Source of the DNA: an uncultured Clostridia bacterium | Lineage (GTDB): Bacteria; Bacillota; Clostridia; UMGS1883 | DNA length: 9,570 nucleotides | Reading direction: 5' to 3' | Assembly: GCA_947629615.1 (NCBI GenBank) | Contig: CANRER010000050.1 | Coordinates: 1 to 9,570 of the forward strand | Program-made: the position numbers and the translations under genes | The notes under the pieces: generated by a model | What the model saw: only the letters and a program-made list of their open reading frames with translations | Databases searched by the model: none | What the model was told of the DNA's origin: nothing | In this document: positions 1 to 6,552 of the stretch, piece by piece | Position numbering within the stretch: the first letter of the stretch is position 1 | How the letters are laid out: the number at the start of each line of letters is the position of its first letter

Positions 1-420
1 CCGGGCCTCGAAAACGCCGAGTTCGTGCGCTTCGGCGTTATGCACCGCAACACCTATATCGACGCGCCCGGCCTTCTTGCGCCCGATTACAGCCTTCTCG
101 CCGAGCCGCGCGTGTTCATTGCGGGGCAGCTCTCCGGCGTGGAGGGCTACGTTGAGTCGGCTTCGTCGGGGCTTGTGGCGGGGATAAACGCCGCTCGCCG
201 CGCCCTCGGCGAGGAACCCTTGATTTTTCCGCCCACCACGATGACCGGCGCGCTGGCGGCTTATATAACCGAGCCTGAGCGGAAAAATTTCCAGCCAATG
301 AACGCCAATTTCGGAATTATTGAGTGGGGACATAGCAAAATTAAGAATAAAAAAGAACGTTATGAACATATTTCCGCTAATGCTTTGAAAAATTTAGCAA
401 GTTGCACAAAAATGAATTAA
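1..420 (+). CDS. trmFO: TrmFO, folate/FAD-dependent tRNA (uracil-54-C5)-methyltransferase, C-terminal part
   Basis: The reading frame is open from base 1 and ends at TAA 418-420, so only the last 139 codons are in the window and the N-terminal FAD-binding region lies upstream. TrmFO makes ribothymidine at position 54 of the tRNA T-loop in the cytoplasm, using methylenetetrahydrofolate as carbon donor and FAD as cofactor. Family hallmarks visible here are FGVMHRNTYIDAP near the start, the glycine-rich FAD-contact stretch IAGQLSGVEGYVESASSGL, then FPPTTMTGAL and FQPMNANFGIIE, and a basic helical tail with KKERYEHIS. These are typical of TrmFO rather than GidA/MnmG. Base use changes sharply: up to about base 290 it is GC-rich, while the last 30 or so codons are AT-rich. 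The tail still matches the family, so this looks like compositional drift rather than a frameshift. No strong terminator follows the stop codon. Confidence 0.93.
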   Translation, partial: PGLENAEFVRFGVMHRNTYIDAPGLLAPDYSLLAEPRVFIAGQLSGVEGYVESASSGLVAGINAARRALGEEPLIFPPTTMTGALAAYITEPERKNFQPMNANFGIIEWGHSKIKNKKERYEHISANALKNLASCTKMN

Positions 421-432
421 AAAATTGCACAA
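402..432. repeat. Direct repeat TTGCACAA flanking the trmFO stop codon
   Basis: TTGCACAA occurs at 402-409 and again at 425-432, a start-to-start spacing of 23 bp. Flanking bases are also similar (AA before, ATG shortly after). It sits just upstream of the AT-rich promoter region of the next gene. It could be a pair of regulator half-sites on one DNA face, or chance similarity in AT-rich DNA. No regulator is implied by the sequence. Confidence 0.3.
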
Positions 433-461
433 CATGACAGAGAGAAATTTTAATTTTTTTA

Positions 462-490
462 TTGATTATTTGAAAATAAAATGTTAAAAT
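462..490 (+). promoter_or_regulatory. Probable sigma-A promoter for the glycoside hydrolase gene
   Basis: TTGATT (462-467) and TAAAAT (485-490) are 17 bp apart, and TG at 482-483 gives an extended -10 (TGtTAAAAT). The whole region 421-500 is AT-rich, in contrast to the GC-rich genes. An alternative pair, TTGAAA (470-475) with TATGTA (492-497) at 16 bp spacing, overlaps it and is weaker. Either would give a 5' leader of about 55-65 nt. I recognised no riboswitch in that leader. Confidence 0.6.
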
Positions 491-544
491 ATATGTAACG
501 ATTATGAGATTGGGGTACTATGCCCTTTTCTCGGTAAGAAATTC

Positions 545-551
545 AAGGAGG
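545..551 (+). promoter_or_regulatory. Ribosome binding site fixing the start at 561
   Basis: AAGGAGG lies 9 nt before ATG 561, which begins a typical Sec signal peptide. The frame is open further upstream to an ATG at 504, but that start lacks a comparable site and would put a 19-residue non-signal extension in front. The 561 start is therefore preferred. Confidence 0.85.
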
Positions 552-560
552 ATTATTGGT

Positions 561-3500
561 ATGAAAAAGGTAAATGTTCGCGCGCTTGCCGCCGGGCTTG
601 CCGCGTCCGTCGCCATGACCTGCTTGGCGGGCGTGAGCGCGTTCGCCGCTCCGCAGGCCGTCGGCGAGGCCGCACAGGCTGTCATGCCCACGAGAGTTCA
701 GGCTATCGAGGCTCTCGAAAGGGCGAACGATCAGTGGATAACGGCCAACAGGAACCACGGCAGGTCTTTCTGGGATAACGCCGCTTACCATGTTGGCAAC
801 ATGGAGGCTTATTTCACCACCGGTATCGAGGCCTACCGCAATTATTCCGAGGCTTGGGCCATCCAGAACAACTGGAAGGGCGCTACCAGCAACAACAAGT
901 CCGCTTGGAAGGGCGGCGCCTCAACGGGCGGCTACGGCGAAGGGCAGGACTTCGTTCTGTTCGGCGACTGGCAGATATGCTTCCAGACATACATAGACCT
1001 CTATAACGACGAGCTTATGCAATCTCAGGGCAAAACGAAGGACGACAATAAGGTCGCCCGCGCCACCGAGGTTATGAGCTATCAGATGTCCACCGGCAAA
1101 ACCGACTGGTGGTGGTGGGCCGACTCGCTGTTCATGGCCATGCCCATCATGAGCAAGATGTATGTCCTCACCGGCGACCTTGAGTATCTCGATAAGCAGT
1201 ACGAGTGGTTCAAGTGGGCCGCAGAAACCGTTGACGGCGGCACCAAGGACGGTATGTGGGATACCGAGGAACAGCTCTTCCACCGCGACGGTAAGTACAT
1301 CTACCCCGACCATAAGACCGACAGCGGCAAGAAGGACTTCTGGGCCCGCGGCTCCGGCTGGGTATTTGCCGGCCTTGCGAGGGTTCTTTCCGATATGCCC
1401 ACCGATTACGAGCACAGAGATTATTTCCTTGATAAATATACCCAAATGGCTCAGGGCGTTGCCCGCAATCAGCAGCCCGAGGGCTTCTGGTCCCGCTCCA
1501 TTATCGACCGCGCTTATGCCGACGGCTTCGAGTCCAGCGGCACCTCGTTCTTCACCTACGGCCTCGCTTGGGGCATAAACAGCGGCTATCTTGACCGCGA
1601 AACCTACCTCGACACCGCTCTTAAGGGCTGGTACTTCCTCTACAACACCGCTCTCCAGAGCGATGGCGTGGTTGGCTATGTTCAGCCTATCGGCGAAAAT
1701 CCCAGGCAGAGCCTTAACATCGGCGGCCGCAACACCGCCAACTTCGGCGTCGGCGCCTTCCTGCTCGCCGCTTGCGAAATCTCTAAGCTGGCCGGCGGCG
1801 TTGACGGCGATAAGACCGATAATCAGGACATTTACCCCTACCTGCTCAGAAAGCTCGTCGGTAAGTACGTTATCGAGGTCAACACCGCTCATATGTTCGA
1901 GGGCGGCGTTATCCACCACCACGACGAGAGCAACCACAATATGCAGACCTACCGCAGCGGCGAAACCGTTATGATTCCGCTCTGCACCATTCAGAACTAC
2001 ATGGGCAACACCGTTGCCGAAAACGGCAATAACGTTACCATAACCCGCGTTGTCAAGAGGGGCGCCTCCAACGTTACCCACACGGTGGTTCTCACCAAGG
2101 GCAGCGCGTCCTACACGGTTGACGGCGCACCCATGACCCTTCCCGTTCCCGTCGAGGATAAGAACGGCTACATCTGCGCTCCCGTGCGTCAGGTAATGGA
2201 AGGCCTCGGCTATGAGATTTGGTACAGCCCCTACAGCGGCACAAGCAGATACGTCGCCAACAACCCGATGGACGCCCTTGTCGTTATCTCCGAGAAGGTC
2301 GATCCCTTCTTCGGCTGCGACGCCAACGCCGTTGAGCTTCTCCGCTGGATGCTCGAGGTAAACCACCACTATCCCACCCGTCCCACTCAGACTGTCAGAA
2401 GCTACACGGTTGATAAGCCGCAGGCTCCTCAGGCTACCAGCAGGACGGCTCCCACCGGAACGAAGGTAACTCTTACTGCGGCCATGCTCAACGCTCCCAC
2501 CGACGAGGCTCCCAATCCTCCGGCCAACGCCATTGACGGCAACACCGGAACCTTCTGGGCGGCCAAGAAGGGCAGCAACATGATAATCGACCTCGGCTCC
2601 TCGATGGTCGTAAGCGGCGTGGGCGTTCGTATGCGCTCCTACGACGACGGCAGAGTGGTATACTATGGCATATCCGCTTCCGCCAACGGCTCTAACTACA
2701 CCTCTTACTACACCGGCAACTGCACCGAGGGCGGCGGCGTTATGGAATACACCACCACCGCTACCAACGCAAGATACATCAGAATAGAAACAAGCGGCAA
2801 CAGCGTCAGCGACTGGGCTTCCGTCGCCGAGATAGAGGTTTATACCGGCGGCTCCGTCGATCCCACTCTCGGCAAGCCCACGGGCGGCGCGGCGGCGGGC
2901 GGTGCGACCGGCGGCAAAATATCCCTTAACGCCGGTATGGCGAAGGCCTCCGCAGAGCCCGAGGCCGCCAACCCCGGCAGAAACGCCGTTGACGGCAACG
3001 CCTCCACGGTTTGGGCCGCTCAGGGCCCCGCCAATCTCGTTATCGACCTTGGCAGTGCGCAGACTATCGGCAGCGTGGGCGTTCAGATGAAGAACTACGC
3101 CGCGGACGGCAACGGCGGCAGAAGCGTAAACTACGGCATTTCCGTATCTACCGACGGCAGCAGCTATACCTCCGTATTCAGCGGCAGCGCGGCGGCAGGC
3201 GGCGGCGTTATGGAAACCAAGCCCGTTGGCCAGAGCGCGAGATATATCAAGATTGACGTGAACGGCAGCAACGAGGGCGACTGGGCTTCTCTTGCCGAGG
3301 TTGAGGTTTACTCCGGCGGCGCGGGCGGCGCGTCCGGCCCCGCGGTAATCTCCGCCATATCCTCCTCGCCCGTTGGTAATCTTGAAAAGCTTAAGGCTGC
3401 CGGCTCCGCCATACTTGTAAGCGAAAACTCGCCCGCTTCCAACGCCATCGACGGAAACAATTCCACTTCTTGGAAGGGCAACGCCAACCACAGCCTTGTC

Positions 3501-3740
3501 GTTGAGATGTCCCGCTCCAGGACTGTTACCAGCGTCGGTGTGCTTATGAGCGGCGACGAAACTCAGGACTACACGATTTCCGTGTCCGAGGACGGCAGCG
3601 AATGGACGCCCGTTTACATCGGCACCTGCGTCACCGGCGAAATGGCCTATCACCCCTGCGAGGCAAAGGGTAAGTACGTTATGATTACTCTTTCCGCCGA
3701 GGGCAGAGTGGCCGAGGTTCAGGTTTACGGCGCCGAGTAA
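561..3740 (+). CDS. Exported family 88/105 glycoside hydrolase with stalk domain and three F5/8-type C domains
   Basis: A 1059-residue exported enzyme. Residues 1-29 or 30 form a signal peptide (basic MKK, Ala-rich core, cut near AFA/AP). Residues about 50-425 match the alpha/alpha-barrel of GH88/GH105, which remove unsaturated uronic acids from oligosaccharides left by polysaccharide lyases. Matching blocks are FWDNAAYHVGNMEAY (from residue 70), WWWWADSLFMAMPIM (183-197), WARGSGWVFAGL (from 261) and GFESSGTSFFTYGL (322-335). By family analogy D188 is the likely catalytic acid. Residues about 445-575 resemble a copper-amine-oxidase-type stalk domain (ETVMIPL, then YICAPVRQVMEGLGYEIWY) and are preceded by a His-rich patch at 452-459. 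Three F5/8-type C (discoidin/CBM32-like) domains follow at about 635-763, 786-918 and 928-1059, joined by Gly/Ala-rich linkers; the third is most divergent. No LPXTG, SLH or C-terminal membrane helix is seen. The gene has its own promoter and terminator. Fold and family are solid; the exact substrate (rhamnogalacturonan, host glycosaminoglycan or other) is not readable. Confidence 0.88.
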   Translation: MKKVNVRALAAGLAASVAMTCLAGVSAFAAPQAVGEAAQAVMPTRVQAIEALERANDQWITANRNHGRSFWDNAAYHVGNMEAYFTTGIEAYRNYSEAWAIQNNWKGATSNNKSAWKGGASTGGYGEGQDFVLFGDWQICFQTYIDLYNDELMQSQGKTKDDNKVARATEVMSYQMSTGKTDWWWWADSLFMAMPIMSKMYVLTGDLEYLDKQYEWFKWAAETVDGGTKDGMWDTEEQLFHRDGKYIYPDHKTDSGKKDFWARGSGWVFAGLARVLSDMPTDYEHRDYFLDKYTQMAQGVARNQQPEGFWSRSIIDRAYADGFESSGTSFFTYGLAWGINSGYLDRETYLDTALKGWYFLYNTALQSDGVVGYVQPIGENPRQSLNIGGRNTANFGVGAFLLAACEISKLAGGVDGDKTDNQDIYPYLLRKLVGKYVIEVNTAHMFEGGVIHHHDESNHNMQTYRSGETVMIPLCTIQNYMGNTVAENGNNVTITRVVKRGASNVTHTVVLTKGSASYTVDGAPMTLPVPVEDKNGYICAPVRQVMEGLGYEIWYSPYSGTSRYVANNPMDALVVISEKVDPFFGCDANAVELLRWMLEVNHHYPTRPTQTVRSYTVDKPQAPQATSRTAPTGTKVTLTAAMLNAPTDEAPNPPANAIDGNTGTFWAAKKGSNMIIDLGSSMVVSGVGVRMRSYDDGRVVYYGISASANGSNYTSYYTGNCTEGGGVMEYTTTATNARYIRIETSGNSVSDWASVAEIEVYTGGSVDPTLGKPTGGAAAGGATGGKISLNAGMAKASAEPEAANPGRNAVDGNASTVWAAQGPANLVIDLGSAQTIGSVGVQMKNYAADGNGGRSVNYGISVSTDGSSYTSVFSGSAAAGGGVMETKPVGQSARYIKIDVNGSNEGDWASLAEVEVYSGGAGGASGPAVISAISSSPVGNLEKLKAAGSAILVSENSPASNAIDGNNSTSWKGNANHSLVVEMSRSRTVTSVGVLMSGDETQDYTISVSEDGSEWTPVYIGTCVTGEMAYHPCEAKGKYVMITLSAEGRVAEVQVYGAE

Positions 3741-3760
3741 ATCGCGAATAAAAATTTATA

Positions 3761-3789
3761 GGGGGTTCCCATGTGGGAACCCTCTTTAT
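3761..3789 (+). terminator. Rho-independent terminator after the glycoside hydrolase gene
   Basis: GGGTTCCCA (3763-3771) pairs perfectly with TGGGAACCC (3774-3782). The stem can extend by G3762-T3783 and G3761-C3784. A short T-rich stretch (TTTATATT) follows. It lies 20 bp after the stop codon at 3738-3740 and isolates this gene from the downstream unit. Confidence 0.82.
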
Positions 3790-3802
3790 ATTAAAATAAT
3801 GC

Positions 3803-3831
3803 TTTACATTTGGCTGAAAATGTGGTAATAT
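3803..3831 (+). promoter_or_regulatory. Near-consensus sigma-A promoter
   Basis: TTTACA (3803-3808) and TAATAT (3826-3831) are separated by exactly 17 bp, directly after the terminator. Transcription would start near 3838-3840, giving a leader of about 30 nt. It serves the gene at 3870. Because no clear terminator separates 4373 from 4446, it may also serve the DUF4430/ECF genes downstream. Confidence 0.75.
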
Positions 3832-3869
3832 AAGATTAGATACAGATTAGCCCAAAAGGAGGAAAAGCC

Positions 3870-4373
3870 ATGTTTGAAAAATCAAAGGAGTTTGTGGCCC
3901 CCAAGGCTAAAACCGCCGGCGAGGTCGCGATTATCGCGGCGGCGTGGGTGGTTGTGGCCGCCGCGGTGGGCCTTATAATGATGAAGGTTTCTTGGGTCGG
4001 CGGCATAAGCGCGATGCTTGTCGTCGTTCCGCTGTACCTGCAAAAGCTGTTCACCCGCGAATTTGCCTATACTCTCGTGGGCGATAAGCTCACCGTTGAG
4101 GTGGTCGATTTCCGGCAAAACCGCACCCCTCTCGGCAGCCCCGTTTTCATGGAGGACCTCGAGGTGTGCGCGAGGATTGACGACTCCGCCCATAACGATG
4201 CCTTGAAGGCTACATACGTTCAGACGATAGAGGCCAGAACCTCCCCCTCGTCCAAGACGGCTTGCTTCGCCGCCTTTGAGCGGGACGGCAAGCGCAGCCT
4301 TGTGTACTTCGAGCCGGTGGATATGCTTGTAGCCGAAATGAAAAAATACGCGGCGGATAAGATTTTTATATAA
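3870..4373 (+). CDS. Small membrane protein with two N-terminal helices and a cytoplasmic PH-like region (hypothetical)
   Basis: The protein has 167 residues. ATG 3870 follows AAAGGAGG (3855-3862) by 7 nt. Two hydrophobic stretches, residues about 18-37 and 41-57, form a probable hairpin in the membrane. The rest is a soluble domain of alternating short strands (YTLVGDKLTVEVVDF, then MEDLEVCARID) ending in a helix (EMKKYAADKIFI). This pattern resembles small Clostridial membrane proteins with a bacterial PH-like domain (for example those named DUF6106); that likeness is an impression, not a demonstrated match. There are no catalytic motifs. It is first in the transcription unit that may continue into the ECF cluster 72 bp downstream, but nothing in its sequence ties it to transport. 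Function unknown. Confidence 0.8.
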   Translation: MFEKSKEFVAPKAKTAGEVAIIAAAWVVVAAAVGLIMMKVSWVGGISAMLVVVPLYLQKLFTREFAYTLVGDKLTVEVVDFRQNRTPLGSPVFMEDLEVCARIDDSAHNDALKATYVQTIEARTSPSSKTACFAAFERDGKRSLVYFEPVDMLVAEMKKYAADKIFI

Positions 4374-4419
4374 GCCGCCGTTTAACGCAAAAACGGGCCG
4401 CCGCTTAACGCAAAAACGG
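4374..4419. repeat. Two tandem copies of a 23-bp unit between the membrane protein and the DUF4430 gene
   Basis: Copies at 4374-4396 and 4397-4419 are identical except for one base (T4381 versus C4404). The unit is GCCGCC followed by a variable GT/GC and the core TTAACGCAAAAACGG. The first copy starts immediately after the TAA stop of the upstream gene. The second ends 26 bp before ATG 4446. The pair may be a regulator-binding site or a local duplication; the sequence alone does not decide. Confidence 0.85.
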
Positions 4420-4430
4420 GCTGACGCCCG
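4417..4430 (+). promoter_or_regulatory. Short hairpin just upstream of the DUF4430 gene ribosome binding site
   Basis: CGGGC (4417-4421) pairs with GCCCG (4426-4430) around a TGAC loop. It overlaps the end of the second tandem repeat copy and stops 3 nt before the ribosome binding site GAGGTG (4434-4439). There is no T-tract directly after it; five Ts at 4441-4445 come only after the ribosome binding site. It could modulate translation or weakly attenuate transcription, but the stem is only 5 bp. Confidence 0.35.
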
Positions 4431-4445
4431 ACAGAGGTGATTTTT

Positions 4446-5240
4446 ATGAAATTCAAAAAAGCATTTGCGCTGCTGCTGTGCGCCCTGCTCACGGCAAGCT
4501 CCGCCTTTGCCTATACTCTTGGTTCCGACGAAAGGTACGGCAAAAGCGACATAGTTGCAAAAATGGAGGCGCTTTTGGGCGAAATCCGCCGCTCCTCGGA
4601 GCCCGACGAGCCCGAGGACGAGGGCGAAAAAAAGGAGGCCGGCGCGGTCTATCTCAGCGCGGACGCCTTTGTGATAGGGGGCGGCTTCGTTATCAATCCG
4701 CAAAAAATTCGGATAAACGAGGGCGACACCGCCGCCGACGTGCTGTTGAGCTATCTTAACGCCAACGGCGAAATCGGCAGCAACGCCGAATATTCAGGCA
4801 GCGCGGAGAACGATTTTTACCTGAAGGCCCTTAAGGCCTCGTCCGTGACCTTTAACGCCGATGCGGACTTCGAGAGCTGGCTCGGCGATGTAACGGCCTA
4901 CTACAAGCCCGAAAACCAAACCGACGGTATGCTCGGCGAGATGGACGTGACCGACCTTGCCGGCTGGATGTTCTTCATCAACGGCAAGCCCGCCTCCGAG
5001 GGTATGTCCGACTGTGAGGTCAAGGACGGCGACGTAATTATGATGCGCTACACCGTGGCCGGCGGCATGGATATGGGCGGCGAGGCCTTCGGCGGCGTTG
5101 ACGAGCCGTATACCCGCGCCGTGCGGCTGGACGGGGTTATAAAGGGCATAGCCGACGGGGATTTGGAGCTTTATGACTGCCTCGAGGTAATAAACCGTGT
5201 CGATGTAACCCAAGGTGAGATAAATGAGCTTTTGCGTTAA
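4446..5240 (+). CDS. Exported DUF4430 (transcobalamin-like C-terminal domain) protein
   Basis: The protein has 264 residues. ATG 4446 follows GAGGTG (4434-4439) by 6 nt; an upstream in-frame GTG at 4437 lies inside that site and is rejected. Residues 1-22 are a signal peptide (KFKK, Leu/Ala core, SAFA). A charged Glu/Asp/Lys stretch follows at about 48-62. Residues about 75-210 carry the DUF4430 pattern: IRINEGDTAADVLLSYL from residue 88, GWMFFINGKP at 173-182, and a closing KDGDVIMMRYTV. DUF4430 corresponds to the C-terminal beta domain of the cobalamin carriers transcobalamin and intrinsic factor. A tail of about 50 residues follows a Gly/Met-rich hinge, with an acidic, probably helical end that I do not recognise. 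No anchor is seen, so the protein is likely secreted or held by partners. Its stop codon overlaps the start of the barrel gene. A role as ligand-binding or docking subunit of the ECF system is inference. Confidence 0.82.
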   Translation: MKFKKAFALLLCALLTASSAFAYTLGSDERYGKSDIVAKMEALLGEIRRSSEPDEPEDEGEKKEAGAVYLSADAFVIGGGFVINPQKIRINEGDTAADVLLSYLNANGEIGSNAEYSGSAENDFYLKALKASSVTFNADADFESWLGDVTAYYKPENQTDGMLGEMDVTDLAGWMFFINGKPASEGMSDCEVKDGDVIMMRYTVAGGMDMGGEAFGGVDEPYTRAVRLDGVIKGIADGDLELYDCLEVINRVDVTQGEINELLR

Positions 5241-6492
5241 GCTTGAACGGATAGTCGCCGCCGCGGTTTCTGCGGCGGTCGTCTTTTCCTGCGCCTTTGC
5301 CGCCGAACCGACGGACGTTCGCTCCGCCGTCGAGGCCGCGACGGCCTATAAGCGCGGCGGCGCGGCCACCCTTGCCGAGGCTCTCACCCCCGGCGAGGAC
5401 GACTGGTACGCCGTGGCCGTGAGCGGCGAGGCCGAGGGCTATCTTGATAAGCTGGAGGCTTACGTGGCCGAAAGGTATGCCGCGAGCGGAGGCCTTGACG
5501 ACCATAAGGCCACGGAGTGGCACAGGGTGATACTTGCCGTGAGGGCTTTGGGCGGCAACCCGGAGAGCTTCGGCGGGGCGAACCTCATAAGGGACGGCAT
5601 AACCGAACCCGTCGTCGCGCCCGAAAACCAAGGCGTGAACGGTCTTATGTGGGCCGCGCTTGCCGCGAAGGGCAGCGGCTCGCCCGAGGCGGAGGCCGAA
5701 ATAAGCGGGCTTTGCGCCGCTTTGGCCGCCCGCCAGAACGCCGACGGCAGCTTTTCGCTGCGCGGCGCGGGCGACAGCGACCTGACGGCTATGGCTGTCC
5801 GCGTATTTAACGGCGTGGCGGGCTTTGAAAATAATCTCGCGGCGGCGCGGGCCGCCCTCGACGCCATGCGTCTGCCAAGCGGGGGCTTCGCCTCGTCGGG
5901 CGCGGAAAACAGCGAAAGCGCGGCGCAGGTCGTTTTGGCTCTCTGCGAGCTGGGCGAAAGGCCCGATGCGGAGGCGGACGTTTTGCTGAAATACCAAAAC
6001 CCCGACGGCGGCTTTGCCCACCTGCCGGGAGGAAAATCCAACAGCATGGCCACCGCGCAGGCGCTCTTGGCCCTCACCGCATACGAAAGGGTCTGCGCCG
6101 CCGAAGCCGAGCAGGCTCCCGCCGAAGCCGAGGCCGTATCCGCTCCCGCTCCCGAGGCCGCGCCCGAAAAGCCGACCGAGCCCGCCTCCGCAAATGTTGC
6201 GGAAGGCGCGGACGAGCCTTCGGCTCCGCAGTCGGCGGCCGAACCAAAGGCTGAACCCGCTCCCGAGGCCGTTCCCGCGGCTTCTCCCGAGGTCGTTCCC
6301 GAGGAAGCCGCGCCGACCGAGCGGGAGGGGCCTCCCGCCGAAGCCGCCGAGCCTGTTCGCGAGCCGAGCGCGGAGGGCGGGCAAAGCGCGGCTCCCGCCG
6401 ACGAAAAGCCGAGCGGCCTGCCGATGTCGGCGATTTTTGCCGTCGTCGCGGCGGCGGCCATAGCGTTTGCAATAATCAAGCTGAAAAAATAA
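5224..6492 (+). CDS. Exported alpha/alpha-barrel (prenyltransferase/squalene-oxidase repeat) protein with Pro/Glu/Ala stalk and C-terminal membrane anchor
   Basis: The protein has 422 residues. ATG 5224 overlaps the upstream gene by 17 bp and follows AAGGTGAG (5212-5219). Residues 1-27 form a signal peptide (cut near AFA/AEP). Residues about 30-290 are helical, with repeats of the terpenoid-cyclase type: QNADGSF (171-177), LPSGGF (to 222) and YQNPDGGF (257-264). Each is followed by a Ser/Thr/Ala-rich helix such as NSMATAQALLAL, and the G-F motifs recur every 42-45 residues. Intrinsic factor and transcobalamin use the same fold for their N-terminal half. Cyclase-type catalytic motifs (DXDD, DDXXD) are not seen, so a binding role fits better than an enzyme. 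Residues about 292-398 form a low-complexity Pro/Glu/Ala linker. Residues 402-418 are a membrane helix and KLKK 419-422 a stop-transfer tail, so the barrel should stand away from the outer membrane face on a stalk. It lies between two DUF4430 genes in the ECF cluster. Ligand unknown. Confidence 0.82.
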   Translation: MSFCVKLERIVAAAVSAAVVFSCAFAAEPTDVRSAVEAATAYKRGGAATLAEALTPGEDDWYAVAVSGEAEGYLDKLEAYVAERYAASGGLDDHKATEWHRVILAVRALGGNPESFGGANLIRDGITEPVVAPENQGVNGLMWAALAAKGSGSPEAEAEISGLCAALAARQNADGSFSLRGAGDSDLTAMAVRVFNGVAGFENNLAAARAALDAMRLPSGGFASSGAENSESAAQVVLALCELGERPDAEADVLLKYQNPDGGFAHLPGGKSNSMATAQALLALTAYERVCAAEAEQAPAEAEAVSAPAPEAAPEKPTEPASANVAEGADEPSAPQSAAEPKAEPAPEAVPAASPEVVPEEAAPTEREGPPAEAAEPVREPSAEGGQSAAPADEKPSGLPMSAIFAVVAAAAIAFAIIKLKK

Positions 6493-6552
6493 AACGCCGC
6501 TCGGCGCGGGGCGCAGCCGCTCCGCGTCCGCGAGAGAAAGGCGGGAACCTAT
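6493..6552. other. GC-rich spacer with possible stem-loops
   Basis: CGCGG (6505-6509) can pair with CCGCG (6522-6526), with an inner GGC/GCC pairing (6510-6512 with 6516-6518) and a GCT bulge. CGCCG (6495-6499) faces CGGCG (6502-6506) across a 2-nt gap. No T-tract follows, so this is not an intrinsic terminator. It is the largest gap after 4446 and may influence the translation or mRNA stability of the downstream genes. Confidence 0.35.

Noticed and set aside
445..460. AT-rich AAATTTTAATTTTTTT as a trmFO terminator
   Set aside because: It has a T-run but no GC stem, so an intrinsic terminator cannot be supported.
504..560. Upstream ATG for the glycoside hydrolase
   Set aside because: It adds 19 residues before a normal signal peptide, and AAGGAGG at 545-551 points to ATG 561.
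921..3653. 910-codon open frame on the minus strand opposite the glycoside hydrolase gene
   Set aside because: The plus-strand frame has a signal peptide, family motifs and a ribosome binding site. The reverse frame has no recognisable domain and is open because GC-rich codon use leaves few antisense stops.
4327..4372. Possible promoter (TTGTAG with TATATA) before the DUF4430 gene
   Set aside because: The spacing between the hexamers is far too long (34 bp), and no -35-like hexamer lies 16-18 bp before the TATATA.
4350..4380. CGGCGG/CCGCCG pairing across the stop codon of the small membrane protein gene as a terminator
   Set aside because: The loop is 18 nt, the stem only 6 bp and no T-tract follows. 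The Ts lie in the loop.
5137..6479. Long minus-strand open frames (415 and 339 codons) opposite the barrel gene
   Set aside because: They are Arg/Gly- or Ser/Ala-rich low-complexity translations of a GC-rich gene, without start signals or domain motifs.
5224..6492. Calling the barrel protein a terpene cyclase or protein prenyltransferase
   Set aside because: Only the structural repeats are present. Catalytic Asp-rich motifs are not seen, and the protein is exported and membrane-tethered beside DUF4430 and ECF genes.
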